The notes under the pieces: generated by a model
The model's input: only the letters and a program-made list of their open reading frames with translations
What the model was told of the DNA's origin: nothing
The model's database searches: none
In this document: in pieces, positions 48,601 through 57,600 of the stretch
Layout: each line of letters begins with the position of its first letter
Numbering within the stretch: the first letter of the stretch is position 1
Source: Leptidea sinapis
Taxonomy: Eukaryota > Arthropoda > Insecta > Lepidoptera > Pieridae
Direction of reading: 5' to 3'
Length of the DNA stretch: 64,000 nucleotides
Assembly (NCBI RefSeq): GCF_905404315.1
Contig: NC_066288.1
Coordinates: forward strand, 1,550,001-1,614,000
Program-made: the position numbers and the translations under genes

Positions 48601-51600
48601 CTTTTGCGATTTCATATCGCACTTTAAAAATACCAACGAATAAATTTCGTAGTGCGCGCTTAGCTTTATACATTAAAACGGCATCCCGCGGTGTCTGTGG
48701 TCCCATATGTCATATAAAACTGACATACATATACATTCATTGCAGCCAAGGGGAACATTTATATACTATTGACATTAGCAGATTGGTGCCGCAATCCCTA
48801 GTCCATTACGAGGCCGTTTTATTAATGTTCTTATCCCAGATAGTGTTCTGATACGAAAACCTCCATGGATAACAGTGACAGAATATCCTTGATCATGGAT
48901 TACACATTGAGGCATCTTTTAATACAGTACTCAGGAAATAGTTGTCAGCGAGTCTATAGAAGATTTCCATTCAAATAAGAAGACTTATATGAATACAGTA
49001 GATGCATGAATCTACACATACATTTTTTCAGGACGAGCAGACGAGCAGGACTTTCAGCTGATGGTAATTGATACGCCCTACCCATTACAATGCAGCGCCG
49101 CTTAAGATTATTGAAAACCCCAAAAATCTGAGCGGCACTACAACTGCGCTCGTTACCTTGAGACATAAAATGGGAAGTCTCATTTGCCCAGTAATTTCAC
49201 TAGCTACGGCGCCCATCAGACCTAAACAGTAATCCTTACACATAACTGCATCACGGCAGAAAGAGGCGCCGTTGTTGTAGCCATAATCTTGCCGGCATCC
49301 TGTGCAAAGGAGCCTCCCACATGACACAATTGAGCTGTTACTCCGAGAACCGCCGGTTCACGAGCAGGACGCGTGACGATTGAAGTTAATAACGCTGCCA
49401 ATAACAATATAATAACCTAATAACCGATTCTAACAATATGCATTGTATGTTGCAGGAAGCGATGTCCATCGGCGCAGTCGGCTGGTGGGTCATCGGAATG
49501 TATCTACGTTCGGTGGGATCATTCCTGACTGTATCTATTGTCATGTCCCTAATACTGATGCAGCTGTCACAGAACTTCACATTCCTCTGGCTCACGTTCT
49601 GGGTGAAGAGCCGCGCGACCAATGCGACAGACCTGGCCTTTGACGACGTGCACGAGACGACGAGTCTGTTGGACCACGGCTATAATGCTATGGATAACAT
49701 CGTCCACGCATTGGTCAATGTCTCTTTAGCTGTCATACATAACTTGGATGGCCACAACAACTTAGCTCCGAGTACAAAGGAATTGACCATAGACAATAGA
49801 ACTTTAACTCTGCCTGGAGCGTACACTAATAATTATTATTTGGAAATGTATTTCGCGTTGGCGGCTCTCAATATATTGTTTACAATAATGCGAGCGTTTC
49901 TGTTTGCGTACGGAGGCGTGAAGGCCGCAGCCAAAATACACAAGATACTGTTGAAAGTTATTGTGAAAGTAAGTAGCCGTTTTAATATTAAGTTTTTATG
50001 GATGAGGAGGACAAACGAGCGTACGTGCCTGATTGCAACGACTTGCAACACCAATGGAATCACAGGAGCGTTGCCGGCTTTAAGAAAGGTGTACGTGTTT
50101 TGTGAGATGTCGTATCCTCCTTGAAACACAGTACAATCAGAAGAAATTATGAGATACAAAAAAAGGGTTTTTAAAGAAATTTTGGTGCTGCATTTTTGAC
50201 TTATATTGAAAAAGCTAAAAAACATGATAACTTAATAACTTAATAATAGTTCACTTTTGCATATGGGGGTTAAAATGATTGAAAATAGTCGGTCACCTCT
50301 ATCTAATCTAGAATTACCAATAACCCTGAATGGTTATATTAATTATAGTCTCCTGGTGACACTGGTTAGGCTATCTCATATAATATATACTCATATACAT
50401 TCCTCATCATAGCTGATCTTATTAAAATATTGCAGATGTAAACTGGACGTATTGAAGGTACATTATATTAAAACTATTTTACAGGCAAAAGTAAAGTTTT
50501 TCGACATAACTCCGACGGGGCGGATCGTCAATAGATTCTCATCAGATACATACACCGTAGACGACTCACTTCCTTTTATTCTCAACATTCTGTTGGCGCA
50601 GATATTTTCATTGATTGGTAAGTTTTACTTTAAAGTCGATGATCCAATGAATACTTAGCAATATTCCACCCCATTACAATGACATCATAACCAATACACG
50701 CCTTATAAAGGCTAGAACCAAGATCTTTTATATTAATAGGTCAAGGAAAAAGTATTTTCGCATATAGTATTTAAAAAAGTCTTAATGAAATCTCTTTGGC
50801 TGAATCATTTCGATTTATGTTAAAGGTTTTGATGACGTTAAAAAAGTTACTTGTCGAAAAAGAAACGAATGTGTAAAAATGTTGTTTCCAGCTATTTTTC
50901 TTTATTTGTTTTACTTTCTGCTAAAATGAGTGAATCTAATGCATAAATCTTTAAAATTTTTCATATTATTACAAAAAAAATGCAGCATTGGCTGGTGACT
51001 CAGAGTAGCACAAAGTTGGATATAGCGTTTGCCACCCGGGAATTTTGATGACGTATATGCACCGCCAAAAGTTCGCCCGCCCTATTACAGATAAAAAAGA
51101 CATAATTTTTCACAAAATTCGAGCAAGTTTGACATATCAGTAGTTACGACATAGCTGAAGAACTGAGAACCGATAACTGATGAGATAAAGCAGGAAGGTA
51201 AAGGAAGAGAAAGCGGCCGGTCCATCAATAGAAAGGTGGGCTTTACTTAGTATACTAGCGTAATAAACAAACACTCTCCTCATTACAGCGAGACTAAATT
51301 TAAAATTTAGTATAAATGTAATATTTAGTATTTTAATTCATATGTCCTACGAAAATAAACATCACTAAAGAAGTATTCAAGAATCAGTATTTATCCGTGA
51401 AATGATTCTTAAATATAGAACACGACACAATTATAATTTGTAATAAATGTCCGTTAAACCACGGAACAATAACGACAAAAACTAAAATTAAAACGCGGTC
51501 CAATTTGACAGGAGACTAATGGACACTAAATTGTTTCAAAACGATTTAATGATCTTCATCTATACCTAGGTTTTTATTATAGTTATATAGTTATATTATT

Positions 51601-54600
51601 CTCACACCTAGGTTTTTATGTAAGGATAGTCATCTCACTTTCACACAGGGTTCGTATATTACTAAGTTTATGGGTCTTTCATCACTATAACATAAGACAA
51701 CAACTGTACGGTCAACAGCATGTCGACTGTACATCACGTTTCGCGTATCAGCGTTTACGTCGCCTCGCGTTATTTCCTAAGTAATATTGTAACCAGTTCG
51801 CGACAAGCCGCCGATCGATTCGCGTGCTCATTACCATACCAACATTTTACCATTTTACCATATAGCATAAGTTAAGGTTTCAATATACCATTTGAGCCTA
51901 ACTTGTGTTTTACTCTGTACGGAACCAAACCACCGTACATTGTGGTCCTTCGGCCTTTTGTTAACCAGTGACAAATTTTTTTTTTTTAACCATTCCAAGG
52001 ACATTGTGGTCCTTCGGCCTTTTGTTAACCAGTGACAAATTTTTTTTTTTTTAACCATTCCAAGGACATTGTGGTCCTTCGGCCTTTTGTTAACCAGTGA
52101 CCAGAATTTTTTTAACCATTTCGAGGACACAAAAACATTGTGATCCATCGTTCTATTAACCAGTACCATTAGTTAACCATTTTAACCAAAATTCGTCGCG
52201 TGTGTAGTGAACCAAATTAGTGTTGACCAAAGTGCTTGTGTGTGGAGTGTAACCAGTTCACCAGATCGGCGATACTACCAGCGACTACCAACGGGGAGAC
52301 TGCTGAGGACACACCAGGTCACCACGTACCAGTCTTCAAGTAAGATCTTTCCTTTTTATCACTCACCACTCTTTACCACTCTCTTTTGACCCGTAACCAT
52401 GGAGGCTCTATTAACCACCCAAAACCAGATTATGTCCGCGATTAACACGCAGTGTGTTAATTTCAAGAAGGACGGGCCAGAACGAAAGACACCCGCCTAT
52501 ATTGAAAAACGTCTCAACGCTTTAGACTCGTACTGGAGTGAATTCCAGACCAACCATACTAGGCTTTGTGCTGAGTTTGAAGACCCTAACCATCGCTACT
52601 TCGCGGAAAACCATTACCAGCGGACGAAAGATTTTTACCAGGAAGTTAGGAATATGATTTCTAATTACGTAACCAGCGATCCCAGCAAACCATTACTGAG
52701 ACCTGCTACACCATTATCGCAGGGCTCAGATAGGCGCGATATTTTCTCTCCCGCTCAGGAGGGTCCCTCTTTTAGCTTCCCTGCACCAAAGCTATCGAAC
52801 CAGGGCAACTCCAGTAGGGTCGAAGAAATGCTGCGAAAGCAGAAGAGCAACTTCAAGGCGCTATCCCGTACCATAGAGGCTGTCGACCTTGAAAGCTGCT
52901 CCGACCGCTGGGAGTTCGAAGATATTTTACGAACTATCCAATCAAGATGGTCGGTCATCGATTCTCTTCACTGGGACATCGACAGCGAAGGGCTGCTCGA
53001 CAACGAAGAGTATGAGACAGCATTCGCTGAGATGGAGAAGAAATACAACACCATGAAGAAGGCAGTGAACAGACAGATGTGGTCGTCATCTTATACCCCC
53101 ATGAAAGGTCATCTTATGCGCGTGGTCAATAATCATGTCAGTAAGCAAATGGTTATGTGGTAAAATACACGGATGTTTCATACTATCTTCTATTTTGGCG
53201 TTGGTCAATCGCCCCCCAACCCTCAAGAGCCCCTGGTTATCAATAAATGGTTTCAATTTTAATAATTTACTCTTAGGGTTAGGTTGGTTATGGTTTTTAA
53301 TATATTGTATATCTTCTAAAAATTCTACTTGTTGTATATGCCTTATAATTAAGTTTTTAGCTTTTCTTATTTCTAATATAGTTAAGTAGTTTGTTTTATT
53401 AGTATTAAATGACTTAGGTGTAAAACGTAACACCCACGCAAGCACTCTTGAAGCTCGCGTAAAATCGCTGTATCTGCTAATTATACTATCTATAACCTTG
53501 TTTTGATATTTAATTGTGTTTACATTTATATTTAATAATGGTTTTTTAAGCTCTTCGCAGGTTGTATATAATTTATTGGTTAATTTGGACTCTTCAAACG
53601 ATCTTAGCCAGTGGGGACCTATCCACCACATGGAATGGTTAATCAGCTGTTCTGTGGTAATGCCTCTACTTGCGCAGTCAGCTGGGTTGTCCTTTGTTGA
53701 CACATAATGCCAGCTACTCGATGGTATAATGTCAATGACCTGCTTCACCCTATTCGCGACGAATGGTTTCCATTTACATGGGTCGCCGTTGAGCCAGCCT
53801 AACACAGCTGTCGAATCAGACCAACCGTAGATTTTGATGTTGTAATCTGATAGGCATTTACAGGTGATCTTCATGACCTTGGTAAGTAGAACCGCTGCAC
53901 ATAACTCTAATCTAGGTAACGATACATTTTTCTTTACAGGTACGAGACGAGACTTCGAAGCTACTAATACTACAGAAGACTGGTTGCTGGTAATATTGTT
54001 GACTCTGCAGTATACAACACAAGCGTAGGCATTTTGTGATGAATCACAAAACCCATGTAATTCAATGGTGTCGTTCTTAGAAGACTGCAACCACCTTGGT
54101 ATGGTAATATGGCTAATTTTCGTGATGTCAGCCTCTATGGTTTTCCATTTTGTGTTGATGTCAGCTGGTAATTCGTCGTCCCACAGAAGATTTAAGAGCC
54201 ATACTTCCTGGAAGAGTAGTTTCAACTTGGTGGTAACTGGTGAAAGCCATCCAAGCGGATCAAATATCTTCGATATATTCGAGAGTAAACTTCTTTTGGT
54301 GAGTTTACTGACTGGTTCGGAATTCAATTGAAAAGTGAAATAATCTTCGTCGGGATGCCACTTAAGTCCTAATGCCTTGGTTGATTCCTGGTATTTAAAA
54401 ACATATGCTTGGTCTTCGCATGGTAACTGGTTATCTGGTAGTACATCTGGTTGATTTGACGACCACTTCCTTAGATTGAATCCACCTAACTTAAGGAGAT
54501 TTATGAGGTCGGAAATCAGCCTCCTTGCAGACTGGAGGTCATGATGTCCATGGAGGAGGTCATCCATGTAGAGCCTGGTAGCCAGAACTTCTGCTGCTTC

Positions 54601-57600
54601 TGGGTAACGGTGACCTTCATCCTTAGCCAGACGTTTCAATGTCATCATGGCTAGGAATGGTGCGGCCTTGGTGCCGTATGTGACAGTGGTAAGTTGGTAT
54701 TCTTCTAATGGTTGCTTTTCAGAGTCCCTCCACACGATCTTCTGGAGCGGCTGGTCATCATCATGGACATCTATAAATCTGAACATCTTCTCTATATCGG
54801 CTGTGAAGGCTATTTGGTACTGCCTCCACTTTAATATGAGAGTAAACAAATCCTCTTGTAAATTTGGTCCAGAGTACATAAGGTCATTCAACGAAAGTCC
54901 AGTCGAAGTTTTCGCTGAGGCATTAAAAACAACTCGCGTGGCAGTCGTCGTGGAATCCGTTCTGATTACACAATGGTGAGGTAAATAGCACTGAAGTATC
55001 GGATTACTATTACATTTCTTCATATGGTTTAAATTAATATATTCATGGATAAATTGTTTGTAGTTCTGTTCGATAATTTTATTTTTACAAAATCTGCGTT
55101 CTAATTGCCGAAATTGGGCTACGGCTTTGGTTTTAGACTCACCCAATTTTTCGGTAATCTCTGGTTTTAATGGTAACCGTACAACATAACGTCCGTCTGG
55201 TTTGCGCGTAGTATGCTGTTGATAATGATGAAGGCAATGGTTATCTTCATCCGTAATATTTACAGAGTTGTCTGAGATATCTTCAATTGAAACGAAAAAA
55301 TAGAGGCGAGTACAGTACTGACCTGGACCAACACTGCGTATACAGTCAGCTTTACTGCTACTAATTTATATATGTATATATCATTTTGTTTAGGTGCGGT
55401 GGCGGTGACTTTGTATGGACTTCCCCGGTTATTTGTTGGACTCATACCTATGGCCATCATTTACTACAGGTAAAATAAAAAAAATACCCATAAGTTAAAA
55501 AAACACCCTTAATATAAGAATAACCATTGTTTGGAGGTATTTAAGCCGGCCGTCACTACGCTCCGTATTCCATATGATATCTCAATATGTAGTCAATTAT
55601 CAAGTAATGTCTATTTAATGCACCATTATGAAGACAGGGATAACAACAGATTGATCTTTTTGGCTATACTTGATCGTCACTTACGTATTGAAGATGCCTT
55701 TTGAAATACAGGATCTCTTTATTTCTGATTCAGTCTCGCAGGGAAACTCCGAGAATAGCCCTCTCCATTGCCCGCTGAGCAAAAGTGAATTTACTCATAC
55801 TTAGGCCCATAGTTAGCGACCACGTCTGTGTTCCGTATGTCATCACTGTGGTTAAAAATTTTCGTCTTCAGTCACTGTGGTATTTTGGACGAGAAGATTT
55901 TACGGAGCTTCTCGAATGCTGCCCATCGAGTTGGATTCGACGAATGACCTCTTTCCCGAAATTGGACCTGCCTAGCTGGATTTTTTGTCCAACGTAGACG
56001 GACTCGTCAACAATTTTTAGAGTACAGTTCCCAACTGTTACTAGAGTAGGTGCGTCATGGGCATTTGACATGATCTTTGTCTTTTCCATGTTCATTTTGA
56101 GACCTACTCCTTGGGAAGCTGTATTGAGACCATCGAACATATGGCTTAAGTCGTCCATGGTCTCTGCCATGATTACGATATCGTCTGCGAATCGAAGGTG
56201 AGTGATTTATTCGCCGTTGATATTGATGCCCAGCCCATTCCAGTCCAGAAGCTTAAAGACATCTTCCAATGCAGCAATGTACGCTTCGGCGATATAACAT
56301 CGCTTTGTGTGACTCCCCGCTGGAGTCGGAGAGGCAATCCGACTCCAGCAGAACTGATCCTGGAGACGGACTGACAAGGTGGCGTTACCATACAAACACT
56401 TAAACGCTTAAATATATCGATAATCAATGTGGTACCTCTGAAGAGACTGAAGCACCGCCCAGCATAGTGGCTGGTTATACTCCTCCGTATTCTGTATTAC
56501 CTGCCGCAGTATACATATACTAAAGAAAAGGCTTTAGTATACATATAGTATAGTATACATATAAAAAGAAATAGTTCTTCAAAAGCGTTTTATCGCCCTT
56601 TTTGAAGAATGGCGCCACTATACCTCTGTGCCATGCTTGCGGCGTTTCGCCCGTGAGGATGGCGGAATTGAATAGCTTCTGGAGGATCTTCAGCACAGGA
56701 GTACCACCAGCTCTCAGGCTGTAATTCCATCATCAGCCGGCGCCTTGTTGTTTTTAAGCTGTTTTAGGGCCATACTAATCTCGTACAGGCTGACGTCTGG
56801 GATATCTTCGGTATAGTGTAGGGTTAGTTTAGCTCTTGGGTCTTCAGCCTTGTTTGTAACAGGTGCCCGTGCAGTCGTGTATAACTGTCCGTAGAGCTTC
56901 TCGACCTCCCTCAAAAGTTCGGGCTTAGATGACGTTTCGTCTAAGCCCGGGTCGTTACCCTGCCGTCACCGGTCTTTAGCCTCGTCAGTTGGCTCTGCCC
57001 AATAGACAAATCCCGTGGAATACTTTGGAGATAATTTGGATACTTTTGAAATAATTGAATAAATACTTTGGAGCTTTTGTAACGCTCTATGGCCGCCTCC
57101 ACAAAATCTGTGTTATGGCGGCGTATATCGCGAGACAATGACTTGGAGATTTGTCTATTTAGCTGCCTATACTGGGATGCATCGTCCGGTGACTGAAGGG
57201 CTATTTGGCGTCTTACATCCATCAATTTGAGGGTAGAGTCTGAGATTTTTCCGATTATTTTTGAACGGCTGGCCTTAAAGAACTTAGACCCTGCCGTTTG
57301 AACAGCTGCCACGAACCTGTAATTAAACTCGTCCACGTCAACGCAGTCGCCGAGGCATCTTCATCTTGACTGTTGCTTCTCAATATATTCTTGATAATGT
57401 AATGTATGTTCATAGGCACATAAGTGAATTTGCCAGAAACTGTCATAACCATAATGTTAACACCAGGAACAGACATAAACTTATGATGCCTACTACTCGG
57501 CTAAGTCGAGTTAGTAAGTCTTTTGTGGGGCGATGTATATGCTTTTACAACAAGATCCCAGAAAATGTTCAAAACAAAAGTATAACGTTATTCAAAAGAA

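Larger units (their letters stand above)
51840..55330. mobile_element. Rearranged BEL/Pao LTR-retrotransposon remnant in intron 15
   Basis: A plus-strand 5' leader and gag (51840 to about 53095) are joined directly to a minus-strand pol segment (about 55330 to 53095), tail to tail, with protease, most of integrase and any right LTR missing. Both coding parts are open over long distances, so the rearrangement looks fairly recent. The joint lies in TATACCCCC near 53090-53100. The right limit is within 75 bases of the acceptor of ABCC10 exon 16. Confidence 0.82.

Noticed and set aside
53135..54979. Several plus-strand frames of 60-110 codons
   Set aside because: All are antisense shadows of the inverted BEL/Pao pol segment.
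57255..57476. Minus-strand frame joining RTE and nested LINE sequence
   Set aside because: It crosses an insertion boundary and mixes two elements, so it is not a real protein.
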